From: an uncultured bacterium
Lineage (GTDB): Bacteria; Verrucomicrobiota; Kiritimatiellia; PWTM01
DNA: 48,704 nucleotides
Assembly (NCBI GenBank): GCA_938005705.1
Contig: CALLML010000034.1
Location: 1-48,704 of the forward strand
Direction of reading: 5' to 3'
A program made the translations under genes and the position numbers. Under the pieces are notes generated by a model. The model searched no databases, had not been told where the DNA came from, and saw nothing but the letters and a program-made list of their open reading frames with translations. Shown piece after piece: positions 34,256 to 43,268 of this stretch. Within the stretch, counting starts at the first letter, position 1; each line of letters starts with the position of its first letter.

Positions 34256-35217
34256 AGGATTCAATCGGTATCCGCCTTCGCTGGTCGGTGACACCGCGCT
34301 GTTCGCTTCGTTGCCTGTATTGCCGTGCCGCGGACCCCTGCGCCTCGGCCGACGGCGCGGAGGAAATGGCTGCAGAGGAAATCGCGATGTGGATCGGCAT
34401 TTTTCACGAAATTATCGGTGTGCAATCCCTGCGGTTCACGGGAGGGGAGCCGTTGCGGCGTTGCGACCTGGAGACCCTCATTCGCGCGGCCGCACGGCAC
34501 GGTATTTCCGATATCGCGCTGACCACCAATGGCGAGGATCTGGCCGAGCGCGCTGTTCCTCTGCGCGCCGCCGGTCTGCGCCGGGTGAACGTCAGCCTCG
34601 ATTCGCTCAACCCCAAAACTTATTCTCTCATCACACGCGGTGGCCGTCTGCGGCTCGTGCTTGCGGGCATCGACGCTGCGCGCACCGCCGGCTTGGAGCC
34701 GGTCAGAATCAATATGGTCGTCCTGCGCGGGATCAACGACCACGACGTGGAGAGTCTCCTCGAGTTCGGTCTGGAGCGCGGTCTGGAAGTGCGATTTCTG
34801 GAACTGATGCCCATCGGCGTTATGGCCTCGGAATTCAAGCGGTTCTTCATCGCTTCGAGCGAGATTCGACAGCGGTTGTCGGCGCGGGGTCAATGGGCCC
34901 CCTTGGGCACGGCGCACGGCGGCACCAGCCGGAACTGGCGTGTGCGCGATGCGCAGGGGCGCGAAACCACCATCGGTTTCATTTCGCCCCTCAGCGAGCC
35001 GTTTTGTGACTCCTGCCGCCGGTTACGCCTGACCGCGGATGGCCGGTTGATCGGATGCCTCTTGCGGGGGGCTACGCTCGACCTGCGCCCCGCGATGCGT
35101 GCGGCCATAGGCGGCGATCCGGAACCGCTGCGAGCAGTCCTCGGGCGCGCATTCCGGGTGAAACGCCACGGTGATTTTGCCCCCTGCTTCCGCTCCATGT
35201 CCGCCGTCGGCGGATGA
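34252..35217 (+). CDS. moaA: GTP 3',8-cyclase MoaA
   Basis: 321 residues. This radical-SAM enzyme begins Mo cofactor synthesis from GTP. The SAM cluster motif is CSLRCLYC (CxxxCxxC), with the SAM-binding FTGGEPL next. The second C-terminal cluster has FCDSCRRLRLTADGRLIGC. It ends in AVGG, the conserved Gly-Gly tail needed for catalysis. The start is GTG at 34252, overlapping the moeA stop (GTGA). The whole enzyme is present and looks active. Confidence 0.96.
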   Translation: MKDSIGIRLRWSVTPRCSLRCLYCRAADPCASADGAEEMAAEEIAMWIGIFHEIIGVQSLRFTGGEPLRRCDLETLIRAAARHGISDIALTTNGEDLAERAVPLRAAGLRRVNVSLDSLNPKTYSLITRGGRLRLVLAGIDAARTAGLEPVRINMVVLRGINDHDVESLLEFGLERGLEVRFLELMPIGVMASEFKRFFIASSEIRQRLSARGQWAPLGTAHGGTSRNWRVRDAQGRETTIGFISPLSEPFCDSCRRLRLTADGRLIGCLLRGATLDLRPAMRAAIGGDPEPLRAVLGRAFRVKRHGDFAPCFRSMSAVGG

Positions 35218-35308
35218 AGGCCATCGGTCTCCGTCGAGGCTTGGGCGGTTTGTCTTTGCGCCGGCGTCATGCGGCGGTATGTTCTTGGCAAAACCCAAGG
35301 ACAATCCC

Positions 35309-35806
35309 ATGCGGGAAAAACCTTCATTCAATCACATCGCCGAAAGCGGCGGGATTCGTATGGCGGATGTCAGTGCCAAGCCGATCACGGCGCGATGGGC
35401 ACGTGCCGAAGCTGTCGTTCGTCTCGGCCCGGCCGTGGCCGCCATGCTCGGATCAGAGCTTCGGAGCGCCAAGGGGCCCGTGCTGGAAACAGCCCGGCTC
35501 GCCGGCATCCTGGCCGCGAAGCGCACCGCGGAATTGATTCCGCTCTGCCACCCCATCCCGCTCGATGTCGTCCGTGTGGAGGCAGTCCTCGAAGGGGATA
35601 CCGTGCGGATCGTCTCATCCGTCCGCTGCCGCCATACAACCGGCGTTGAAATGGAGGCCCTCACCGCGGCGGCCGTTGCCGCGTTGACGGTCTACGACAT
35701 GTGCAAATCCGCGGGGAAAGGCATGGAAATCGTCTCCGTGCGGCTGCTGGAGAAAAAGGGCGGACAGTCGGGCGACTGGCGGCGGAAGGAGGCGGATTCC
35801 CGATGA
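35309..35806 (+). CDS. moaC: Cyclic pyranopterin monophosphate synthase MoaC
   Basis: 165 residues. It converts the MoaA product to cPMP. Conserved blocks are SGGIRMADVSAKPITAR, AGILAAKRTAELIPLCHPIPLD, VRCRHTTGVEMEALTAA, and ALTVYDMCKSAGKGMEI with the catalytic lysine region. The ATG at 35309 (MREKPSFNHI) has AAGGA eight bases upstream; upstream in-frame sequence does not match the family. The stop overlaps the MOSC-mog gene (ATGA at 35803-35806). Confidence 0.96.
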   Translation: MREKPSFNHIAESGGIRMADVSAKPITARWARAEAVVRLGPAVAAMLGSELRSAKGPVLETARLAGILAAKRTAELIPLCHPIPLDVVRVEAVLEGDTVRIVSSVRCRHTTGVEMEALTAAAVAALTVYDMCKSAGKGMEIVSVRLLEKKGGQSGDWRRKEADSR

Positions 35807-36771
35807 ACCGTCGGCCTCATGTTTTGGCGATCTGTGTCGGCAGTTGCAAAGGCCGCAAAACGCCCGTGGACCTTGCCGCATTCCGCGCAGGACACGGGCT
35901 GGAGGGGGATGCCCATGCCGGATCATGGCATCGGCAGGTCAGCCTTCTCGCGGCGGAAGATGTTGAAACCATGCGCCGATCAGGAGCGGCGGACTTGCGT
36001 GCGGGAGATTTCGGCGAAAACCTCCTAGTGGAAGGTCTCGATGTTTCGAGGTTGGCGCCAGGGTCGCGATTGCGCATCGGTGCGGAGGCCGAGCTCGAAA
36101 TCACCCAGGTTGGAAAAGTCTGCCATCATCGTTGCGCCATTTTTCACGCCGTCGGTGACTGCATTATGCCCACACATGGCCTATTCGCCTGCGTCCTGCG
36201 CGGCGGCGTCGTGCGGCCGGGCGAAGTCATTGAGATTCTTCGATCGGTCGCTCCGGACGTGTGCCAAGCCGTGGTTTTGACACTCAGCGACCGCTGTTCT
36301 CGCGGGGAAGCCCTCGACACGGCTGGTCCGGCAGTGGCCCGCCTCCTCGAACAGAGCCTGGGCGCACATATCCTCGCCGAGGAAATCCTGCCGGACGAGC
36401 GAATACGCCTGGAGGAGCGCCTTCGCCATTATGCCGATGAACGGCGCGCCGATCTCATCACAGCGGTCGGCGGCACGGGATTTGCGCCGCGCGATGTCAC
36501 GCCCGAGGCGGTGCGTGCGGTCGTCGAACGCCTGACTCCCGGTCTCGATGAGGCCATGCGTGCCACCTCGTTGCGTACGACGCCGCACGCCATGCTATCG
36601 CGCGCTGTTTCGGGCATTCGGGGGCGAACGTTGATTCTCTCGCTTCCGGGTTCCGAAAAAGCCGCGCGAGAGAACTTGGGGGCCATTCTGCCGGCGTTGC
36701 GACACGGGCTGGAAAAGCTACGCGGCGACCCGATGCCCTGTGGCGAGCCGACAGGGCCCGCTGCGCCATGA
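35803..36771 (+). CDS. MOSC domain fused to MogA/MoaB-type molybdopterin adenylyltransferase
   Basis: 322 residues with two domains. Residues 1 to about 150 are a MOSC domain (GHGLEGDAHAGSWHRQVSLLA; FGENLLVEGLD; KVCHHRCAIF with conserved cysteine), thought to handle molybdenum cofactor or sulfur. About 165-320 is a MogA/MoaB domain (AVVLTLSDRCSRGEALDTAGP; DLITAVGGTGFAPRDVTPEA; LPGSEKAARENL), which adenylylates molybdopterin for MoeA. This fusion is seen in other bacteria and would channel late cofactor steps. Start ATG overlaps moaC, and the stop overlaps the next gene (ATGA, 36768-36771). Confidence 0.92.
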   Translation: MNRRPHVLAICVGSCKGRKTPVDLAAFRAGHGLEGDAHAGSWHRQVSLLAAEDVETMRRSGAADLRAGDFGENLLVEGLDVSRLAPGSRLRIGAEAELEITQVGKVCHHRCAIFHAVGDCIMPTHGLFACVLRGGVVRPGEVIEILRSVAPDVCQAVVLTLSDRCSRGEALDTAGPAVARLLEQSLGAHILAEEILPDERIRLEERLRHYADERRADLITAVGGTGFAPRDVTPEAVRAVVERLTPGLDEAMRATSLRTTPHAMLSRAVSGIRGRTLILSLPGSEKAARENLGAILPALRHGLEKLRGDPMPCGEPTGPAAP

Positions 36772-37877
36772 AAGAAGGCCACCCTTTCAGGCGTTTGTCC
36801 GGCAGTGGGGAGAACAGTATTCCGAAACACTGGCCCGTGCTCGGCATCTGCGGCTACAGCGGCGCCGGAAAGACTTCGCTCATCGAGGCGGTGCTGCCGC
36901 CGTTGTGCGCGAAAGGCCTGCGCGTGGGCGTCATTAAACATGATGCCCATGGTTTGACGGTGGATGCCCCCGGCAAGGACAGCGACCGTTTCTTCCGCGC
37001 CGGTGCCGACGTCGCCGCGCACGGGCCCCAGGAGTCCTTCATCCGCCGACATTCCGATCACGCGCCGGACCTGCGCCGAAGTGTGGCCGACTGGCTACGG
37101 GACCACGATTTGGTCCTGGTGGAGGGGCACAAACAGACGATGTTGCCCGCGCGAGTCTGGCTGCGGCGGCAGCCGCGGGACCGCCCACCGCCCGACGCGG
37201 GGCGATTTGACTTCGAAATGGGGTGGGGGATAGATCGTCCGTCCGCCCTTCTGGCGTTTCTCGAGGAATGGCTTCCTCGTCAACTCGCGAGCGCTCCGGT
37301 GAAGGGAGGCGTTCTGATTGGCGGGACTTCGTCGCGCATGGGACGCCCGAAGGCCATACTGCGAATGGGCGGAAAGACGTGGTTGGAACGGATCGTCGCG
37401 GCCATGGATGCGTGTGTGGAAGAAGTGGTTGTAATCGGGGGCGGTCAGATCCCTTCGAGCCTGAAGAACAGGCTACGCATCCCGGACGCGCCGCAGCGTA
37501 AGGGACCGATAGCCGGCCTGCTGGGAGCCATGCGCTGGGATCCATGGGCGACCTGGCTTTTCTTGCCCTGTGACGTCCCTCGGATCACGGAAGACGCCCT
37601 TCGCTGGCTGCTGGCGCAACGGGCGCCGGGCGTATGGGGCGTCATGCCGCTTGACACGGCCTCCGCTCGTCCGCAGCCACTGCCGGCATGGTACGACTTC
37701 CGGCTTCTGGGCTTGTCGGAGGAGATGGACCGCCCGATCGCCCTCGCCAGCCATCCCAAAATTTGCGTGATCTCGATTCCTCCCGCCTTCCAAAACGCCT
37801 TTTGCGGAATCAACACTCCCAAAGAACTCCTGTGTCTGCGCCAGTCAAAAAAAAGGCCGGCGGCGCGAACGTTGTAG
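36768..37877 (+). CDS. MobB-MobA fusion for molybdenum cofactor nucleotide maturation
   Basis: 369 residues. The N-terminal half is MobB: Walker A GYSGAGKTSLIE, IKHDAHGLTVDAPGKDSDRFFRAGA, and the VLVEGHK motif. The C-terminal half is MobA: GGVLIGGTSSRMGRPKAIL, the GTP-binding start, then PIAGLLGAMRW and LFLPCDVPRI. MobA joins GMP to Mo-molybdopterin to make the bis-MGD form used by DMSO-reductase-family enzymes, exactly the family encoded upstream. A terminal NTPKELL is a usual MobA end. It is the last gene of the coupled cluster; the IS remnant begins 10 bp later. Confidence 0.93.
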   Translation: MKEGHPFRRLSGSGENSIPKHWPVLGICGYSGAGKTSLIEAVLPPLCAKGLRVGVIKHDAHGLTVDAPGKDSDRFFRAGADVAAHGPQESFIRRHSDHAPDLRRSVADWLRDHDLVLVEGHKQTMLPARVWLRRQPRDRPPPDAGRFDFEMGWGIDRPSALLAFLEEWLPRQLASAPVKGGVLIGGTSSRMGRPKAILRMGGKTWLERIVAAMDACVEEVVVIGGGQIPSSLKNRLRIPDAPQRKGPIAGLLGAMRWDPWATWLFLPCDVPRITEDALRWLLAQRAPGVWGVMPLDTASARPQPLPAWYDFRLLGLSEEMDRPIALASHPKICVISIPPAFQNAFCGINTPKELLCLRQSKKRPAARTL

Positions 37878-37887
37878 GTCCGATAGT

Positions 37888-38614
37888 TCAGTCCGGATAG
37901 GCTTCGACGAGTCGAGAAAAGTTGCGGACGGTTCGGAGTGACCGCTGCCGCATTCGCGCCTCGAACGCCTCGGCTCCGCGGGGATCTGCTTTTCGTTTTT
38001 CTGGCAGCGGGGATCGCGCAGTTTCGCCAGCACCACCGGATCCCCGTGGCCTTCCATGATGGCCTCGACGATGGCTAGACCGGTCTTCCCTTCGATGCCC
38101 GAGACCGCGTGATGGATGCGCACGTTCATCTGGTCGAAGCTCTTCTGCATTTGCTGGATGCATTACGTCCGAATGCCGATCAGGTTTTCCCGCTCGTGCA
38201 GCACTGTCCGCACCGCAGCGATCTGCTCCGGCGGGCGGAACCCGCCGCGCAGAAACCCGCAATTGTGCTGCTTTTGCAGCCACTGGCAGTCCTTCACGTC
38301 GCTCTTACAGTCGGGCACCATCCGCACCTCGCGGGTGTCCACCAGAACATCCTCAATGCCGTTGGCCTCCAGTAGATCGGCGACGAGAATCCAGTATACG
38401 CTGGTGCTCTCCATCGCTACGGACTCCACGGTGCGATCCTTGAGCCACCGGAGCAATTGATGTAACTCCGGCGTCTCGTCCCGAAGTGGGCCACGTCATG
38501 ACCTCCGTCGTCACGGCCAGGATCTCAGACATAGTGATCGGCATTTCCGGCGATATCGATCCCCGCGACGTTCCGTCGGATTCCGTCGAGCGCGGGCATG
38601 GGCTTGGGCGGCAT
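37888..38614 (-). pseudogene. IS110-family transposase remnant, frameshifted and truncated
   Basis: Read on the minus strand from ATG at 38614, pieces of an IS110-type DEDD transposase lie in different frames. They run MPPKPMPALDGIRRNVAGID, then after shifts GRDDGGHDVAHFG, then TPELHQLLRWLKDRTVESV with AMESTSVYW, SDVKDCQWLQKQHNCGFLRG, RPPEQIAAVRTVL (to 38163), then HMQKSFDQMNVRIHHAVSGI with DPVVLAKLRDPRC, and a tail ending at 37888. The Asp/Glu/Asp residues of the RuvC-like fold survive, but at least four frame breaks and loss of the C-terminal Transposase_20 domain make it inactive. It marks an old insertion at the end of the molybdenum cluster. Confidence 0.85.
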
Positions 38615-39383
38615 GGTTTTTCTCCTGTTGTTTCGTGTGCGTCCGCGGCCCGGCGGACAATCTGCGACAGTCTTGCCTGGGAGAGTGCTTTCGCCTCACC
38701 AATGGTTCTTTGTCGAGCCGGGGCCAATCTCTGTCGGGGGCACGGTGGCACCAGAGTCAAGCGGGCCATGGCTGCCGCGAGCGTACTGCTATTCTAGCAA
38801 CCACTCGCATCAAATGTAAGCTACCCTTTGGTTTATTTGCGGCTCCGCCGTGCGGCCGTCTCTGTCCCTTATCGCACTGTTTGAAGCTCTGTCCTTCATG
38901 GCTTTGGTGTGAGTGAATACTAATTTCGTTCAACCGTTCTGAAAAGACTGGGCTGCGAGAGCGGGGAGCGGACGTGTAATTTTGACAGTCGCATACGCAC
39001 GTCGCGCTATCAGGTGCGGTGGGGACGATGATGAGACCGTCCGGCGGCGCTCACTGTTTATTTTTATGGGTTGGGCATTGTAGTCCGCGTGCCCCCTTCG
39101 GGCTTGTCCGCGATGGTATGTCGCGCCGCGGCCCGAAAGAGGGATGGCGGATTCCACATGCTGTGAAGCGCGTCTCTCCAGGCTGTACTCCGTCATGCCT
39201 GAGCCGAACGATGCGTCCCCACTCGCATCATGAAAGATGATCGTGAAGAGACAAACCCAAAACATGGCGGAGCTCAATGTTGTCAAAAGAGTTCGGCGAG
39301 AATAAACTGGGGACGACGGGCACAACCGATAGCGGTCGCCGGCAGCAGTCTCCCCCGGAACCGCTTGATGAGAAGGCAGGGCC
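38615..39383. other. 770-bp gap, upstream remains of the IS110 element and no recognised gene
   Basis: The part nearest the transposase remnant (38615 to about 38800) would hold the left end of the element and, in IS110 elements, the bridge-RNA region; I cannot define an end or a structure. From about 38800 to 39383 no reading frame resembles a known protein. The stretch is less GC-biased than its neighbours in places. AAGGCAGGG lies before the 39384 start. Confidence 0.4.
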
Positions 39384-42300
39384 ATGAACGAAGAGACTTC
39401 GGCAGGCGAGCCGCAGAATCCTAATCCTCATTCATTTCACATTCCTGGCGTCCCTCCTGCCGTGATTCGATGGCTGCAACGGGGGCCGTACCGGCATCCG
39501 CTGCGCTGGCTGGCATTAGCGGCCGCCCTTTGCGCCCTCGCGCTGGCTCTCCCTTCGATGACGGCGGGGTATATACGGGCACGTTATGCGCTGCCGGAAG
39601 AACCGCGGCGCACGTCGTTTGAGTTCGTCGCGCTGGCGTTCGACGGCCCCGGAGGAGCGCAGGCGGTATCCGTCCATCGCTTCCGAGAGCATTTGGCGGC
39701 TTTGCGGGAGGCGGGGTATCACTTTATCGGACTCGAGGATGTAAAAGCGCTGATTCACGAAGGGCGTCCCGTGCCTCGGCGCTCGGTTCTGCTCACCATT
39801 GACGGGTGTTCGCCTTTTTCGTGGAGCGAGTGGCGAAGGGCCGTTCTCCAGGCCCGAGGGCGGGCCGTACTGTTCGTGGATCCGGAATCGCGCCGACGCC
39901 CCAGTTGGTATTCGCTGCGCCACGCGGTGATGACGCCGCATTGGGAGGTGGGTATCGGGTATTGGGAATGGCCGCGTCAAACAGAACGACGTTCCGACAA
40001 GACAGGCGCTGTCGTCAAGTCGGCCATTTTCGAATCGGCGCAGCGTTATGAACGACTCTATGCCGTTCAGCAGGTTGTTCAGGAACGCCATCACCGTTTC
40101 CGTTCGAATGTGCGCCGTCCATTTCCGGCTCCTATCATGGCGCTGGCCTATCCGGCTGACGATTCCGGCGATCGCGGTACGGCCGATTTTCGACGAAACT
40201 TGCTCGCCGAGACCGCCACGGATATTTTCGATCTAGGCTTTGTCACCGGCGATTTTGCCTTGAATAATCGGTGGTCGGATGCGCGGCGACTCAACCGTCT
40301 GTCCGTTCCGCCGGAATGGACAGCAACCGACCTGGTGGCCCGGTTAAGGGTCCGGGCCTCCGCTGATTTTCGCTTCGCACGGCGGGTGGGCGATCTTGAA
40401 CCGGCGGCATGGACTCGCCTGTTCGGCTCTGTGAAAGTGGAGGATTCGAAAGTCGTTCTTCGCACCGAACCGGATTCACCGCTTGCCGGTTTATGGCTGG
40501 TGGGCAGCGAGAGTCTTTCCGAGTTCGTCGCCGAAACCGAATTCTCGCTGGCGGGCGGCGTGTTCCGTTTCGTTTTTCTGGCGGCGCCCGATGAGTCCCG
40601 CCGATGGGAATTGCGAATCAGCAAGGGTGGTATTTTGGACCTTGTCCGGGTGGAGGACGGCAACGCCATCACGATCGCCGACGGCGAATACGCTTCGGAC
40701 ACGCCGCGGCATCAACTGAAGCTTCTGCTTCGAGGCGGCCAGATCTTGACCCGCATGGATGGCCGAAATGTCTTCGGCGGCTGGGTGAATCTCAATGAGA
40801 CGCCGGCTCCGGGCCGCATAGGCGTGCGCCTGAGCGCATTGAACTCGGGACCCGCCGAGGCGCGATTGGCTTCCTTGCGCATCTCGCCGGAGGAATCGGT
40901 TGTCGCCGTCTGCGATCTCCCGTCAGAAATGACCTCCTTCGCGCTGGAATGGGCCGGGCGCCATGCCGAGGATCTTTCGGCGATCAGTCCTCCGATAGAG
41001 AAGCTCGGCCCCGGTGCTCCGTTGGTTTATGGAATCGAGTCCGATCGTCTTTTCCGACTCGCCGCGCGTGTTCATCGGTGGAACGTGATCCCCCACATCA
41101 ACGTGCGGGCTTCGGCGGAGCTCGAGACATGGACGAACGATCGTCTGAACCGTTGCCTGGATGGTGTGGATTGCGACGGCTTGATGCTGCGATTGGAGGA
41201 TACGGCCCCTTGGCGTGCCTCCGACATCTTCGCGTGGGCACGGCGAGCCGCGAATGCCCTGCAGGCGCGCGGGATGCGGCTATTGGTTCGCTTGCCGGAC
41301 AGCCTGCGCGAACAGATGGAATCCGGCGGTTTACTCGCGGCTATTCCGGGCGTGCAATGGGTGGCAGGGGCGGATGTTCCGGCGGAACGGCGGCGAGACA
41401 TGGGGGTCGAGATGAGGGTCAGTGCGCTGGAGGCCGAGGAAGACCTGCGCCGCTATTACGAGACGCTGGCGGGGGTGAAAGGCGCCGAGTCCAATGAAGT
41501 GCGCACGCGTGTACGCCAATGGCGCGATCAGGCTGAAGAGTTATTTTCAGCGGGAGAATACGAGGGCGCTGTTTCGCTCTGGTTCGATTGGCATGAGGCG
41601 GAACCTGACCAGCCGTATCCGTTGCGGCGAATTGGCGACGCGTTGATGCGGCTCGGATACCGCGACGAGGCCGTGGACTTTTATCGCCAAAGCCTCGAGC
41701 GCGACCCCGGCAACGTCCATTTGGCCGTGCAGACGGCTGAACTGCTGATTGAACAAGGCCGGAACCACGCGGCTGCCGATCTTTTGCGCATTTATTCGGT
41801 CATTTTCCCCCATAGCGACGTGATTCTGCTTGCCCAAGCGCGCCGGTTTCGAAGCCATGGCCGTATGGAAGACAGTCTGGCCCTGGTCCGCCGTGCCGCG
41901 GAGATCAATCCGGAAAATCTCACAGCCGCGATTCTTTTGGCAGAATTGTCGCGCGATCCCGATGAACAGCGTGCCGCGCTGGCTCGTCTCGCCCGCCTGG
42001 CCGCCGATTCGAAACACCGGATCGACATCCTGCGCACTATATACGAGTCGAATCTACTCGCCTTGTTCTATTCGGATACTTTGTTGGAGCTGCTGAACTC
42101 CATTCCGGAAAAAGACCTGAAGGAGAATCCTCGCCTGGCGGAGTGGTTTTCGTTGCTGGCGCCGCGTACCGCGGGCGTGGCGGAGGATCTTCTGGATCGC
42201 CCGCTTTCCGCCGCCTGGCACATGGAAGGCGCCACGGGAAGGATCGAGGCGAAGCGATTCCTTGTTTCGGCCCGACCGGAACGCGAGGAGTTCACGGCGC

Positions 42301-43256
42301 GCCTCATCGGTACGGAACGATGGCGAGACGCTTTTCTCGAGGTCGAGCTGGACGAATTCAATGGAGAATGCTGGCTGACGGCAAGACGGTCGTCGGAAAA
42401 TCTTGTCCGATTCGGAATGGATCGTAACCAGGAACAGATGTTCCTGCAGATTTGGCGCCGGGATGGCGACCGGCTGGCCCTGCGGAATTATCACGCGAGC
42501 CCCTGGAAGGGTCGGTTCGGGGGCCTGCGTCTGAGGTTGGAAGTGCGCGGGACGGCCGTCGCGGCGTTTGTCAACGGTCGTCCCTGGGCGCATGGCACTC
42601 TGCCGTTGCCGAGAGATTTCACGCCCGGCTGGCTCGCGGTCATCGGACGCGCCGCGGAACCTGGTAAGGCATGGGTCGCTCTGCGCCGAGTCTCAGCGGG
42701 TCCTCTGTACCCCTGTTTGGCGGTGACCGAGGCGAAGATCGGCGGCCGTTGGGATGAGATGGCGGCCACGCTGCGCGCCCATGTCGGCCATCTCAACGGT
42801 GTCTGCCCCGACTGGTTCGAATGGGGACCGGGCGGTGAGCTGAAGGGGGCGCCCGAGGATGGCGATGACTTTTTCCGCCTTTTCGCTCGTTATCATGGAT
42901 TTCGCTTGCTTCCGCGAATCCGGATTGCGCCGGGCGTGGCGATTCGCGCCTCGGACCTTGCTGATGCCGCGGAAATACATCGCGTGGACGGCTTCGTTCT
43001 CCAGTTTGGCGAACCTCCGTCTTCGGCCATGCTCCAGGAACTGAGCGCGCAGGCAAACGCTTACCCGATAGATTTGTTCGTCTGGATCGAGAACAACCGA
43101 GATCCTGCCTCATCGCGCCTTATCGGTGTGGGGCGCTCCGCTCTGCTGATGCCGGGCATGTCGGCGGAAGGGTTCCCTGCGCGCGTGTTGACGCCGGAAG
43201 CCGCGCTCGAGGCGAAGGACCTCAACACGACCGGCCCCGTGATGATCCGATTCTGA
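39384..43256 (+). CDS. Large membrane-anchored protein with degenerate polysaccharide-deacetylase-like, lectin-like and TPR regions
   Basis: 1290 residues. A cytoplasmic N-terminus of about 40 residues is followed by one membrane helix (LALAAALCALALALPSM, about 43-60). About 78-310 resembles the NodB deacetylase part of PgaB (VALAFDGPGG, then FREHLAALREAGYHFIGLED, VLLTIDGC), but the usual paired metal aspartates and HxxxH motif are not visible, so it is likely inactive. About 340-500 and 945-1085 look like concanavalin-type lectin folds (FRFVFLAAPDESRRWELRI; CWLTARRSSENLVRFG). About 510-690 and 1090-1290 look like glycoside-hydrolase barrel fragments (DGLMLRLED; DGFVLQFGE). Residues 710-860 are TPR-like. 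The parts recall the Pga/Pel export systems, in which deacetylase, hydrolase and TPR proteins cooperate. Function is unknown; surface polysaccharide handling is an inference. Confidence 0.7.
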   Translation: MNEETSAGEPQNPNPHSFHIPGVPPAVIRWLQRGPYRHPLRWLALAAALCALALALPSMTAGYIRARYALPEEPRRTSFEFVALAFDGPGGAQAVSVHRFREHLAALREAGYHFIGLEDVKALIHEGRPVPRRSVLLTIDGCSPFSWSEWRRAVLQARGRAVLFVDPESRRRPSWYSLRHAVMTPHWEVGIGYWEWPRQTERRSDKTGAVVKSAIFESAQRYERLYAVQQVVQERHHRFRSNVRRPFPAPIMALAYPADDSGDRGTADFRRNLLAETATDIFDLGFVTGDFALNNRWSDARRLNRLSVPPEWTATDLVARLRVRASADFRFARRVGDLEPAAWTRLFGSVKVEDSKVVLRTEPDSPLAGLWLVGSESLSEFVAETEFSLAGGVFRFVFLAAPDESRRWELRISKGGILDLVRVEDGNAITIADGEYASDTPRHQLKLLLRGGQILTRMDGRNVFGGWVNLNETPAPGRIGVRLSALNSGPAEARLASLRISPEESVVAVCDLPSEMTSFALEWAGRHAEDLSAISPPIEKLGPGAPLVYGIESDRLFRLAARVHRWNVIPHINVRASAELETWTNDRLNRCLDGVDCDGLMLRLEDTAPWRASDIFAWARRAANALQARGMRLLVRLPDSLREQMESGGLLAAIPGVQWVAGADVPAERRRDMGVEMRVSALEAEEDLRRYYETLAGVKGAESNEVRTRVRQWRDQAEELFSAGEYEGAVSLWFDWHEAEPDQPYPLRRIGDALMRLGYRDEAVDFYRQSLERDPGNVHLAVQTAELLIEQGRNHAAADLLRIYSVIFPHSDVILLAQARRFRSHGRMEDSLALVRRAAEINPENLTAAILLAELSRDPDEQRAALARLARLAADSKHRIDILRTIYESNLLALFYSDTLLELLNSIPEKDLKENPRLAEWFSLLAPRTAGVAEDLLDRPLSAAWHMEGATGRIEAKRFLVSARPEREEFTARLIGTERWRDAFLEVELDEFNGECWLTARRSSENLVRFGMDRNQEQMFLQIWRRDGDRLALRNYHASPWKGRFGGLRLRLEVRGTAVAAFVNGRPWAHGTLPLPRDFTPGWLAVIGRAAEPGKAWVALRRVSAGPLYPCLAVTEAKIGGRWDEMAATLRAHVGHLNGVCPDWFEWGPGGELKGAPEDGDDFFRLFARYHGFRLLPRIRIAPGVAIRASDLADAAEIHRVDGFVLQFGEPPSSAMLQELSAQANAYPIDLFVWIENNRDPASSRLIGVGRSALLMPGMSAEGFPARVLTPEAALEAKDLNTTGPVMIRF

Positions 43257-43268
43257 AGCGCGCGGCGA

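Noticed and set aside
38800-39383. Possible small protein genes in the gap before the 1290-residue protein
   Set aside because: Several short frames exist, but none has a good start site, a domain or a consistent composition.
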